DNA of 53,460 nt. Source: Phaeodactylibacter sp. (GTDB lineage Bacteria; Bacteroidota; Bacteroidia; Chitinophagales; Saprospiraceae). The first letter of the stretch is position 1. Each line of letters begins with the position of its first letter. Made by a program: the position numbers and the translations under genes. A model generated the notes under the pieces. It was given only the letters and a program-made list of their open reading frames with translations, was not told the origin of the DNA and searched no databases. Shown in pieces: positions 39,918 to 48,349 of this stretch. Location: the NCBI GenBank assembly GCA_024102975.1, contig JAGFJD010000378.1, positions 1 to 53,460 on the forward strand. The letters are read 5' to 3'.

Positions 39918-41048
39918 ATGCCAACTGCCGAGCAAGCCCATCAGGATATCATCAGGCAAATTGAGGAGAACCGGCTGGAAGAGGCCATAACCGGCTTGCT
40001 GGCCTTCGCCGTGCGGTATAGCCCCGACAAGGAGACAGCGGTGCGCATGCGGAGGTCCGACTGGAAGACCCTCGAAGAAGAAGCCCTGATGATGGGGGAT
40101 ACCAGCGGCATCCGCGAACGGCGTTCTGCCCTGAAACTCCAGCTCTTTCGCCTGGCAGACGCCATCCGGAAAGATACTTCCGGCATCGGTGCCTCTCCTG
40201 TTGCCCAAAGCCCTGCCGGGGCATCCACTGTTGCAGCGCCTCCCTTCTCCACGCCCAGAGGCGAAGGGCCGGCCAATCTCGTTCTGGCCTACGCTCCTGA
40301 ACCCGCCGACCGCTCGGCGGGAGAACAACTCCGGAAAAGCCTGGCCTTACTGCTGCACCTGAAGCGCGTGGAGGTCTTCGACCAGCAAAAGGATCCGTCC
40401 GGCAACCGGGAAGCTGCTATTGCCAACGCACTGAACGAGGCGGAAGTCATCCTGCTGATGCTCAGCAACAACTTCCTCTCCAACCTGGAGTGCCTGGCCC
40501 TCCAGCAGGATGCGTTCAGCCTTTACCAGCAGAACCGCGCAGCGGTCGTGCCCGTCCTCTTCAACCCCTGCGAGTGGAAAGAACTCGACATCGGCCGGCT
40601 CCAGGCTCTGCCGCGAAACGGCCAGTTTGTTACCCAATGGGGCAACGCCGACGAGGCTTACACCCAGATTAGCCGGGAAGTCAGCGAACTGGTGAAACAT
40701 ATCCGGGAGCGGCTGGATTATGAAGCAGGCTCTCCTCCCCGGGCATCCGCTCCAAAAGGAGAACGGACTTCCGGGGCGAAACCGGGAGAAAAACCGAAAC
40801 AAACTTATAACACTGCCGGGCTACTGGCCATTTTCCGCAAAGGCAATACGGACGGCCTGATCCGGCAACTCCTGGATGTGACCCTGGCTGACGGAGAATT
40901 CTACGACCAGGTTTTGCTCCTCGAACAACGCTGGAAGGAGGTGAGCAGCGATGAAAGGAACAATACCGCCAGCCAGGAGAGCATCTCCGTCCGCAAGAAT
41001 AAACTGAACCAGGACCTGCTGCGGCTGATCCGTGAGATGGAGGGGTAA
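39918..41048 (+). CDS. Putative TIR-domain effector flanked by two helical (EAD-like) domains
   Basis: A 376-residue cytoplasmic protein. Residues ~5-84 and ~297-374 are two related all-helical domains. Each has an I/L-x-x-G-x-x-x-x-x-I-x-x-LL start (ENRLEEAITGLLAF / KGNTDGLIRQLLDV), a central W-K-x-(L/V) helix and R-x-x-L-x-x-(D/Q)L-x-RL at the end. They resemble the effector-associated domains (EAD11 type) of bacterial conflict systems. Residues ~119-265 look like a TIR domain (LVLAYAPEPADRSAGEQLRK, VEVFDQQKDP, ILLMLSNNFLSNLECLAL with candidate catalytic Glu191). Linkers are Pro/Ala/Gly-rich. TIR enzymes typically hydrolyse NAD+ on infection; activity here is inference. Confidence 0.75.
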   Translation: MPTAEQAHQDIIRQIEENRLEEAITGLLAFAVRYSPDKETAVRMRRSDWKTLEEEALMMGDTSGIRERRSALKLQLFRLADAIRKDTSGIGASPVAQSPAGASTVAAPPFSTPRGEGPANLVLAYAPEPADRSAGEQLRKSLALLLHLKRVEVFDQQKDPSGNREAAIANALNEAEVILLMLSNNFLSNLECLALQQDAFSLYQQNRAAVVPVLFNPCEWKELDIGRLQALPRNGQFVTQWGNADEAYTQISREVSELVKHIRERLDYEAGSPPRASAPKGERTSGAKPGEKPKQTYNTAGLLAIFRKGNTDGLIRQLLDVTLADGEFYDQVLLLEQRWKEVSSDERNNTASQESISVRKNKLNQDLLRLIREMEG

Positions 41049-41285
41049 GGATTACGGTTTCATGGGTATGTGGAGCCTCCAGGGACAGGGGCTAATGAAC
41101 TCATTCATAACCCCTCGCTTTGTCTATCTTATTCCCGAAAAGAATTGTTTATTTAATAGAAGCGGTTTGCTCTGATCGCTATTAGGAAACCAAAACAGGC
41201 CTGTTACGGGGAAGGACCGGGAAAGCCCCAAAAGGAACCTTGAACTGAACGGCTTCCACCGCGACGGGCTCAAAAACGAGAACCA

Positions 41286-42845
41286 ATGAAAAGAACTTTA
41301 CGCAACCTGTCGGCTGTTGCAGCCGCTCTCTTTTTTTCTCTTTCCGGCCTGAGCCAGGCCAATTATACCTACCAGCTGGACCTGAACAAGCTGGATAACG
41401 GGCTGATGGAAGTCAGGCTCACAACGCCGGCTATCAGTGAAGAGGAGATAGATTTCCTCTTTCCGCTGGCGGTTCCGGGCTATCCCAATACCAACCTGGC
41501 GTTCGGGCCGATGGTGGCCGAGCTCACCGCTTATGACAAGTGGGGCATGCCCCTGCCGGCCGAACGGATAAAGCCCAACCGGTGGCGCATCCGGGACGCG
41601 CAGGGCCTGCAGCGCATCGAATACAAGGTGCGCAACATGTGGAAATACCGGCAGCAAAATTCCGTGTTCCTGCCGGTAGAGAATTTCTTTATCCCGGGGC
41701 GCGCCTTCATGCTCAACCCCGGAGGCTTGTTTGGCTATGTGGAGGGAATGGAAAAGCTGCCTTTTTATATCTATATCGTCCGGCCAAAAGGGCTGTTTGC
41801 CAGCAGCGGGATCAAGGGGATGGCGGCCGAAGGCTACCGGGACGCATTCTCTTTCCCATCTTACCAGGAACTGGCAGACTATCCCATTTTGTATACGGAA
41901 CAGCGGCCGGCCAGTTTTGAGGTGGCCAACACCACGGTCGAGATCGGCGTTTTTTCCGAAACCAATAAAGTGACCCCTCAAAGGATACAGAAGGTATACC
42001 AACCCCTTCTGGCCAAACTGGCCGATTACCTGGGAGGATCCCTGCCCGCCGATAAATACGCTTTCCTGTTTTTCTTCTACGACGGAGAAATCCTTTTCCA
42101 GGAATCCGTAGAACATGGCAATTCCTCAGCATGGGTGTGGCCCGAACAATGGGACCCCAAACTCCTCCGGGCCGCCAACCTGGAAGAAGGCCTGGAAAAG
42201 GTCGATATGCATAAATTCCTTCACATCTACACTCCCTGGAATATCCACTCTGAAGAGTTCCTGCAGTTCGACTTCGACGAGCCACAGAAATATCGCTCCC
42301 GCCACCAATGGTTCTACCAGGGCGCAACCGAATACCTCTTCTACCACGCCCGGGTAAACCAGGAAATGATCCCGGAGAAAACCTTCTTCTGGTTCGTCAA
42401 CGATTTCCTGGCCGCCATGAAAGACTTCCGCAGCGATGTCTCCCTGACGGACGTAAGCCGGCGCACCTACACCGACCTGGCCGATCAGTATATGAACCTG
42501 GAATTTAAAGGAACAATAGCCAGCCTGCTGCTCGACATCGAGCTCCGGGCCCGGTCCGGCGGCACGCATAGCCTTAAAAAACTGGTCAAAGGCCTCGCCG
42601 CCCGGTACGGCCGGTATAAGGCTTTCAAAGACGAAGAACTGTTCGGCATCATCGCCGAAATGACCTACCCCGAGATCGGCAAATTCCTCAAAGATCATGT
42701 CGGCGGGACGAAGCCCCTGCCGATTAATGAGATTTTCAATAAGGTGGGCATGGAGTACGATGCCGGGGATAATAAGGTGTATCCTAAGGAAGAGGCTACG
42801 GAGAAAGAACTGGAGCTTAGAAGAGCGTGGTTGTATGGGAAGTGA
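41286..42845 (+). CDS. M61-like peptidase homologue, probably inactive
   Basis: A 519-residue secreted protein with a signal peptide (~1-23, ending LSGLSQ). The overall layout fits the M61 glycyl-aminopeptidase family: an N-terminal beta domain, a middle metallopeptidase domain and a helical C-terminus, but without the usual PDZ domain. The zinc motif region reads MHKFLHIYTPWNIHSEE (308-324). The two zinc histidines (309, 313) are kept, but the catalytic Glu is Lys310. The downstream zinc-ligand or Glu position in WFYQGATEYLFYHA is Gln345 where family members have Glu. Both changes argue for a non-catalytic protein. It has no obvious partner gene. Confidence 0.8.
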   Translation: MKRTLRNLSAVAAALFFSLSGLSQANYTYQLDLNKLDNGLMEVRLTTPAISEEEIDFLFPLAVPGYPNTNLAFGPMVAELTAYDKWGMPLPAERIKPNRWRIRDAQGLQRIEYKVRNMWKYRQQNSVFLPVENFFIPGRAFMLNPGGLFGYVEGMEKLPFYIYIVRPKGLFASSGIKGMAAEGYRDAFSFPSYQELADYPILYTEQRPASFEVANTTVEIGVFSETNKVTPQRIQKVYQPLLAKLADYLGGSLPADKYAFLFFFYDGEILFQESVEHGNSSAWVWPEQWDPKLLRAANLEEGLEKVDMHKFLHIYTPWNIHSEEFLQFDFDEPQKYRSRHQWFYQGATEYLFYHARVNQEMIPEKTFFWFVNDFLAAMKDFRSDVSLTDVSRRTYTDLADQYMNLEFKGTIASLLLDIELRARSGGTHSLKKLVKGLAARYGRYKAFKDEELFGIIAEMTYPEIGKFLKDHVGGTKPLPINEIFNKVGMEYDAGDNKVYPKEEATEKELELRRAWLYGK

Positions 42846-43015
42846 TAGGATATTTTTTTGAGACTTATCAAAACTGCTAAAAGCTATTTCTATTCCATTG
42901 CAGATGAAAACTATTTTCGAATCAACCAGATCAGGATTCAGATGAATGAAGAAAAGACAATATATCATTTTTTATCTGTAAAAGGAATTGACTACGTAAA
43001 TTGTCAAATACCTGG

Positions 43016-44134
43016 TTAATTTGTCTTCCGGTAATTCACCACCGCCAGCGTATTCACCAGCAGCGCCGCCGTCAGCATCACGGCCACATGCAGCCGAATG
43101 TCCATCAGGTTGCTGCCCTTCAGTAATACCAGGCGCATCACGTCCACAAAATAGGCCACCGGGTTGAAACGGGTGATGGCCTGCGCCCAGGCCGGCATGC
43201 TCTCGATGGGCGTAAACAGGCCGCTCATCAGGATGAAAATGATGAGGAAAAACCAGGAGACGAACATGGCCTGCTGCTGGGTTTCAGTGATGGTGGATAC
43301 CAACAACCCCAGCCCCAGCACCACCAGCAGGTAAATGGCAGCAAAACCGAAGATCAGCCAGAGGCTGCCCACAAAGGGGATGTCGAAGATCAGCCAGCCG
43401 ACGGCCAGACCGATCGACAACTCCACCAGGGCGATGATCCAGAACGGCAGCAATTTGCCGATGATGAACTGGTATTTTCGGATGGGCGTCACGTTGATCT
43501 GCTCGATGGTGCCGATCTCCTTTTCCTTCACGATGTTCATGCCCGACAGGAACATGCCGATCAGGGTGACCAGCAAGACCAGGATGCCGGGTACCATGAA
43601 GGTCTGGTAATTCATGTCGGGGTTGAACCAGTTGGAATAGGTGACGCTCAGGCCAGCCGGTGCCTTCAGGACGGGCGACCTGGCCCATTCCGTCCGGATT
43701 TGACGGTTGAAATCCTGGATAATGGCGTTGGCGTAGGCGTTGGCCAGCCCTGCCTGTACGCCGTTGATGGCGTTGACGGAGATTTGCAGGCTGGCGGCAT
43801 TGTGGCGGATCAGGTCGCGTTGGAAATTGGGCGGTATCTCCAGGAACAGGTCGGCGTCGCCGCTCTGAATCTCGTCAAAAGCGGGCTGGTTGGTGAAGGA
43901 ATAGCCCACCAGATTGAAATTCCGGCACGCCCCAAACTTGCCGATCAACTGCACAGAGGCCTGGCTCCGATCCTGGTCGACGATGTGCAGGTTGATGTTC
44001 TTAACTTCAAAATCGGCGGCGTGTGCCAGGATCACCAACTGGATGATCGGCATCAGAAAGATCAGCGGCAACATCACCTTGTGCCGGAAGATTTGCAAAA
44101 ACTCCTTGCGGACGATGAAAAGTATAGTTCTCAT
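43016..44134 (-). CDS. ABC-2 type permease (second of two)
   Basis: A 372-residue inner-membrane permease of the YhhJ/YbhR type. It has an N-terminal helix (KVMLPLIFLMPIIQLVILAHAA), a large periplasmic domain (~40-175) and five clustered helices (~180-370). The conserved GTIEQINVTPI coupling segment is present, as is the late motif PIESMPAWAQAITRFNPVAYFVDVMR. It is the last gene of the tetR-to-permease efflux operon, but 277 bases of repeat separate it from the first permease gene. Confidence 0.93.
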   Translation of the reverse strand: MRTILFIVRKEFLQIFRHKVMLPLIFLMPIIQLVILAHAADFEVKNINLHIVDQDRSQASVQLIGKFGACRNFNLVGYSFTNQPAFDEIQSGDADLFLEIPPNFQRDLIRHNAASLQISVNAINGVQAGLANAYANAIIQDFNRQIRTEWARSPVLKAPAGLSVTYSNWFNPDMNYQTFMVPGILVLLVTLIGMFLSGMNIVKEKEIGTIEQINVTPIRKYQFIIGKLLPFWIIALVELSIGLAVGWLIFDIPFVGSLWLIFGFAAIYLLVVLGLGLLVSTITETQQQAMFVSWFFLIIFILMSGLFTPIESMPAWAQAITRFNPVAYFVDVMRLVLLKGSNLMDIRLHVAVMLTAALLVNTLAVVNYRKTN

Positions 44135-44156
44135 TGGATTTTAGTTTATTTTGCCC

Positions 44157-44410
44157 CCACAATCCTGTTAATCTTGTTAATCCTGTCCATAGCCCACCTC
44201 AATCCCCCCGAACCACCTTCGCCTCTGGCTACGGCGGTCAATGAGGGGGGGAAGTTGCCGGAACATCCAAAACCTGTTCATCCTGTAAATCCTGTCTGCT
44301 AACAAATCCACGCCTCCTGTCCCCCCGTCCATCACGCCTGCCCAAATTCCTGAAACCTGTTAATCTTGTAAATCCTGTCTGCTAACAAATCCACGCCTCC
44401 TGTCCTTCCT
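44157..44410. repeat. AATCCTGTC tract with an 83-bp duplicated unit
   Basis: CCTGTTAATCTTGTTAATCCTGTC (given in pieces: CCTGTTAATC, TTGTTAATCC) at 44164-44188 begins the tract. AAATCCTGTCTGCTAACAAATCC and what follows (to CCTCCTGTCC) occurs at 44287 and again at 44370, a period of 83 bases. The tract fills the gap between the two permease genes of one operon. Confidence 0.75.
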
Positions 44411-44411
44411 G

Positions 44412-45521
44412 TCACTCCAGCCTCGTCTTGAAGTTGCGCACGCTGGCGCCGATAAAAAAAAGCGTCATGCCGGCGAGTATCAGGCTTTCTTTCCACACAA
44501 ATTCTATCCCTGTCCCCTTAAGCATGACATTCTTCAGGATGATGATAAACCACTTGGCCGGTATGATATTGCTGATCACCTGCAGCACTTTGGGCATCGA
44601 TTCGATCGGGAAGATGAATCCCGACAGCAGTATGGTCGGCAGCATCAGCACCATGAGGGAGATCAGCATGGCCACCTGCTGGCTGTCGGTGCGGGTAGAG
44701 ATCAGGATGCCCAGCGCCAGGGCTGTGATTACAAATAGCAAACACTCCAACGCCAGCAGCACCAGGCTGCCCCGCACCGGCATGCCGAACACAAATGTGC
44801 CCAGCAGCAGGATTACCACCGTATTGGCCAGCGCCAGCAGGATATAAGGGATCACTTTTCCGACGATGATCATCGCCGGTTTCAGGGGAGAGACCAGCAG
44901 CACCTCCATCGTGCCGAGTTCTTTCTCCCGGGTGATCGCGATAGAAGTCATCATGGCGGAAACCAGCATCAGGATGACGGTCATAACGCCGGGGACGAAC
45001 AGGAACACGCTCTTCAGCCGGGGGTTGTACAGCATTTTCACCTCCGTGCGGATTTGCATCGGCATGGCCTGGCCCCGGGCCTGCTCCTTCGCGTACTGCC
45101 CGATGATGGCCGAAGCGTAGTTGATCAGGGTCGTAGCCGTATTCGGGTCAGTAGCATCGGCAATCAGCTGAATCTGAGAGGGAAGGTTGCGGCGTTTGTC
45201 TTCTTCGATCCCGGAAGGGAAAACGACAGCCATTTTGGTTTTGCCTTCCCGGAAATGCTGTTCGATCTGGGCGATTTCCTGCAGGTTTTCGTCGATCAGG
45301 AAATAACCGGAAGCCACCAGCCGCTGAGTGATCTCCCGGCTCATCTCTCCTTTGGATTGGTCGAGGATCGCAATACGGGCGTTGTCGATCTCGTTGGTGA
45401 TGGCGAAGCCGAAGAGCAACACCAGCACCACCGGCATGCCCAGCAGGATGAGCAGGGTGCGCCGGTCCCGGAGGATATGGTAGAATTCCTTTTGTATGAA
45501 AATGCCGAACTGCTTCATCAT
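44412..45521 (-). CDS. ABC-2 type permease (first of two)
   Basis: A 369-residue inner-membrane permease paralogous to the next one (YbhS/YbhR-like). It has an N-terminal helix (LLILLGMPVVLVLLFGFAI), a ~130-residue periplasmic domain and five helices at the C-terminal side. The coupling motif GTMEVLLVSPLKPAMIIVGK and the FIFPIESMPKVLQVISNIIPAKWFI segment are present. The start is set at 45521, one base after the ATPase stop (TAA-C-ATG-ATG); 45518 is equally possible. Tight spacing indicates translational coupling to the ATPase. Confidence 0.93.
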   Translation of the reverse strand: MMKQFGIFIQKEFYHILRDRRTLLILLGMPVVLVLLFGFAITNEIDNARIAILDQSKGEMSREITQRLVASGYFLIDENLQEIAQIEQHFREGKTKMAVVFPSGIEEDKRRNLPSQIQLIADATDPNTATTLINYASAIIGQYAKEQARGQAMPMQIRTEVKMLYNPRLKSVFLFVPGVMTVILMLVSAMMTSIAITREKELGTMEVLLVSPLKPAMIIVGKVIPYILLALANTVVILLLGTFVFGMPVRGSLVLLALECLLFVITALALGILISTRTDSQQVAMLISLMVLMLPTILLSGFIFPIESMPKVLQVISNIIPAKWFIIILKNVMLKGTGIEFVWKESLILAGMTLFFIGASVRNFKTRLE

Positions 45522-45522
45522 G

Positions 45523-46251
45523 TTACGGTTTGGGGCGGGTGAGCTGTAAAAAAACATCGTTCATCGAGCCGGCGCCAAATTGTTCTTTCAGTGCCCGCGG
45601 CGTATCCAGCGCGGCAATGCGCCCGTCGACCATGATCGAAACGCGGTCGCAGTATTCCGCCTCGTCCATGTAATGCGTCGTCACAAATACCGTCATACCT
45701 TCCGAAGCGGCTTTGTAGATCATTTCCCAGAACTGCCGCCGGGTGATGGGGTCCACCCCGCCGGTGGGCTCGTCGAGGAAGACGATCTCCGGCCGGTGCA
45801 TGATGGCGATGGAGAAGGAAAGTTTCTGCTTCCAGCCCAGGGGGATGGATTTCACCAGCGTGTTGGCATAGGCTTGCATGCCCAGCCCGCCAATCAGTTC
45901 CTGCACCTGCCGCCGGATTTCCTTTCCCGGCAGCCCGTAAATGCCACCGTAGAACTGGATGTTTTCCCGGACGGTAAGGTCTTCGTAGAGGGAAAATTTC
46001 TGGCTCATATAACCGATGTGTTTTTTGATCTTTTCTGCTTCCCGGTAGACGTCAAAGCCGGCTACGGCGGCCTGCCCGTCGCTCGGCCTCGACAGGCCGT
46101 TGAGCATGCGCATGGCAGTGGTCTTGCCGGCCCCGTTGGCGCCGAGGAAGCCGAAGATTTCTCCCTTGTTCACTTCAAAAGTGATCTGGTCGACGGCCGT
46201 GAAGTCGCCAAAACGTTTGGTCAGTTTGTCGGTAGTGATGGCTGGTAGCAT
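45523..46251 (-). CDS. ABC transporter ATPase (second of two)
   Basis: A 242-residue ATPase of the ABC-2 exporter group. Walker A is GANGAGKTTAMRML (35-48) and the Q-loop is YMSQKFSLYEDLTV. The signature region reads LVKSIPLGWKQKLSFSIAIMHRP, so the usual LSGG is PLGW. Walker B is IVFLDEPTGGVDP and the H-loop is TTHYMDEAEYC. The changed signature is notable because this motif closes the other subunit's ATP site. Together with the upstream ATPase it corresponds to the two halves that are fused in E. coli YbhF. Start: MLPAITTDKLTKRFG. Confidence 0.93.
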   Translation of the reverse strand: MLPAITTDKLTKRFGDFTAVDQITFEVNKGEIFGFLGANGAGKTTAMRMLNGLSRPSDGQAAVAGFDVYREAEKIKKHIGYMSQKFSLYEDLTVRENIQFYGGIYGLPGKEIRRQVQELIGGLGMQAYANTLVKSIPLGWKQKLSFSIAIMHRPEIVFLDEPTGGVDPITRRQFWEMIYKAASEGMTVFVTTHYMDEAEYCDRVSIMVDGRIAALDTPRALKEQFGAGSMNDVFLQLTRPKP

Positions 46252-46253
46252 GG

Positions 46254-46345
46254 TTGGTTGGTTGTGTTGATTGGTTGATTGTGTTGATTGGTTGATTGGG
46301 TTGATTGGTTGACATTAATCAACCCAATCAACTCAATCAACCTCA
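46254..46345. repeat. GGTTGATTG tandem repeat with inverted partner
   Basis: Plus-strand units GGTTGATTG / GTGTTGATT run from about 46254 to 46312. They are followed by the inverted units AATCAACCCAATCAACTCAATC (46317-46338 in part), so the segment can form a hairpin. The right part overlaps the last codons of the upstream ATPase gene (46333), whose tail EVVDEVD-like residues are encoded by the repeat. Confidence 0.65.
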
Positions 46346-47274
46346 TCAACTACTTTCTCCCGGGTCATTAGCTCCATAAAAGCATCTTCGATGGTCGCCT
46401 GTGCAGGTTTGATCTCGATCCCGGCGTGTTCCTTTCCGGCCAGATAGGCGTGTATGGCCTCCGGCCAGATCGGCTGGCTGAGCGACAGGTGTACGTATTC
46501 TCCGAAAGGGAAGGCGCTGTGTCCTGGTTCGAATGCTCTCAGGTCGCGGATCAGGCGATACATGTCGTTTGTACGGATGGCCAGTAACGGTTTGTCGAAT
46601 GCCGCGACGATGTTACCAGGCCGGTCGATGCTCAGCAGGCGGCCCTTTTGAATGAGGGCGACCCGGTCGCACAGGCTGGCCTCGTCCATATAGGGCGTGG
46701 AAACCAGGATGGCGATGTCTTTCTCTTTGAGGCGTTGGAGCATCTCCCAGAATTCCTGGCGGGAAACGGGGTCTACGCCGGTCGTGGGTTCGTCCAGCAG
46801 CAGCACCACTGGTTTGTGGATCAGGGCGCAGCAGAGGGCCAGCTTCTGTTTCATCCCGCCGGAAAGCTTGCCGGCTTTGCGCTCCCGGAAGGGCTCCAGT
46901 TGGACGTAGATGTCGCGGATCAGTTCGTAGTTCTCTTCTATTGTGGATCCAAAAATAGTGGCGAAGAACCGCAGGTTTTCTTCCACCGACAGGTCCTGGT
47001 AGAGGGAAAAACGCCCCGGCATGTAACCTATATGGCTGCGTATATTGCGGTAATTTTTGCGCACCTCCCACCCGTTGACGGAGGCCTGCCCCTCGTCGGC
47101 CAGCAACAAGGTGGCCAGGATGCGGATCAGCGTCGTCTTGCCCGCTCCGTCGGGGCCAATGAGGCCGAACAGCTCTCCCCGGCCAACTTCGAAAGATACC
47201 TGATCGAGGGCCTGTACGTCCTTGCCGTACCGCTTGCTGAGGTTGTCAACTTGTATGGCTTGTGGCGTGGGCAT
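46333..47274 (-). CDS. ABC transporter ATPase (first of two)
   Basis: A 313-residue ATPase. Walker A is GPDGAGKTTLIRIL (39-52), Q-loop YMPGRFSLYQDLSV, signature KLSGGMKQKLALCCAL, Walker B VLLLDEPTTGVDP and H-loop STPYMDEASLCDR (the usual His is Pro here). A ~90-residue C-terminal extension (~220-313) is typical of drug and lipid exporters of this group. With the next ATPase it forms a presumed heterodimer: one partner has an altered signature, the other an altered H-loop, so only one of the two ATP sites may hydrolyse (inference). Confidence 0.93.
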   Translation of the reverse strand: MPTPQAIQVDNLSKRYGKDVQALDQVSFEVGRGELFGLIGPDGAGKTTLIRILATLLLADEGQASVNGWEVRKNYRNIRSHIGYMPGRFSLYQDLSVEENLRFFATIFGSTIEENYELIRDIYVQLEPFRERKAGKLSGGMKQKLALCCALIHKPVVLLLDEPTTGVDPVSRQEFWEMLQRLKEKDIAILVSTPYMDEASLCDRVALIQKGRLLSIDRPGNIVAAFDKPLLAIRTNDMYRLIRDLRAFEPGHSAFPFGEYVHLSLSQPIWPEAIHAYLAGKEHAGIEIKPAQATIEDAFMELMTREKVVDEVD

Positions 47275-47412
47275 GGTTATTTGGATTTAGATTCCGGGAA
47301 AAGTAAAGCGTTTGAAAATTTTTGCGGTTTGGCGACTGCGGAGTAGCCCCCACCGGGCACATCACACATTTTACCCGGAAGAGCGATAGCGAAGACGGGC
47401 GCACATCGCACA

Positions 47413-48336
47413 TCACTTGGCGGCCGTCCCCTCCCCTTTATTTCCCAGCACCACCTCCCCCGGCATTCCGATCTTAAGCGAGCCGTCGTTTTTCACTTTC
47501 ACTTTGAATGCGTAAACCAGGTTTACCCGTTCCTCTTTGGTCTGTATGGTTTTTGGGGTGAATTCCGCTTTATCGGATATCCAGCTCACGGTACCGGGCA
47601 GGCTGCGGTTGTTTTCCTGGTCTTCGTCGATGAGGACCTCCACCTGTTGGCCGAGCCGGAGGTGGGGCAGTTGAACGCCGCTGATGTAGGCGCGAAGTTC
47701 CAGCTCTTCCATTTTGGCGATGGTGTAGAGCGGCTTGCCTGTTGCTGTTATTTCGTTGGGTTCGGCCAGTTTCAGCAGGACAGTTCCGTCGATCGGGTTG
47801 TGGATATAACAGCGCCGGATCTGGTCTTCCACCACGTCGATCTGGGCCTGCAGGGGGGCGATCTCGGCGAGGATGCCCTGGTTGATATCTTTGTTTTGAG
47901 AAAGAGCGGCGGCGATCTGCTTGTCCACCACGTCGATCTGTCCCTGGATGTCGTCCAGTTGCTTGGGGGTAGCGGCGTTGTCGGCAACCAGTGCTTTCAG
48001 GCGTTTTTCCTCCCGCAGCAGGTTTTGCTTTTGTTTCTGGAGGACGTCGACCTGGGGTTGTACCTCCTGGGTTTTGCCACCCACAGCCTGAATGCTGGCC
48101 CGGAGTTGTTGTTTTTTCAGGTGCAGGGGGGTGGTGTCGATCAGGCCTATCAACTGGCCGGCCTGCAGTTCCTGTCCTTCTTCCACGCTGAAGTGAAGCA
48201 GTTGGCCGCTGCCTTCGGCGGAGACGATCACTTCCCGGGCTTCGAAGTTGCCATACGCGTCGGCAGTATCGCCGTTTTCCTGGCAGGAAGAGAGGAGCAA
48301 GGCGGCAAGAAATAATAAAAATGAGGATGCTTTCAT
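47413..48336 (-). CDS. HlyD/YbhG-like periplasmic adaptor lipoprotein
   Basis: A 307-residue adaptor for the ABC exporter. It has a lipobox signal (LLFLAALLLSSCQENGD, Cys ~18). The lipoyl halves (FEAREVIVSAEGSGQLLHFSVEEGQELQAGQLIGLID and YIHNPIDGTVLLKLAEPNE) are separated by a long coiled-coil hairpin (~75-165, rich in Q/K/L). The barrel is at ~185-295 (LELRAYISGVQLPHLRLGQQVEV, LPGTVSWISDKAEFTPKTIQTKEERVNLVYAFKVKV). The spacing of 13 bases from the tolC-like gene supports co-transcription. Confidence 0.93.
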   Translation of the reverse strand: MKASSFLLFLAALLLSSCQENGDTADAYGNFEAREVIVSAEGSGQLLHFSVEEGQELQAGQLIGLIDTTPLHLKKQQLRASIQAVGGKTQEVQPQVDVLQKQKQNLLREEKRLKALVADNAATPKQLDDIQGQIDVVDKQIAAALSQNKDINQGILAEIAPLQAQIDVVEDQIRRCYIHNPIDGTVLLKLAEPNEITATGKPLYTIAKMEELELRAYISGVQLPHLRLGQQVEVLIDEDQENNRSLPGTVSWISDKAEFTPKTIQTKEERVNLVYAFKVKVKNDGSLKIGMPGEVVLGNKGEGTAAK

Positions 48337-48349
48337 GGCATAAGAGATT

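Noticed and set aside
42858-43019. A 53-codon plus-strand frame from TTG (RLIKTAKSYFYSIADEN...) after the M61-like gene
   Set aside because: It starts at TTG without a recognisable promoter, overlaps the end of the permease gene, and matches no family I know. It could be a remnant but is not supported as a gene.
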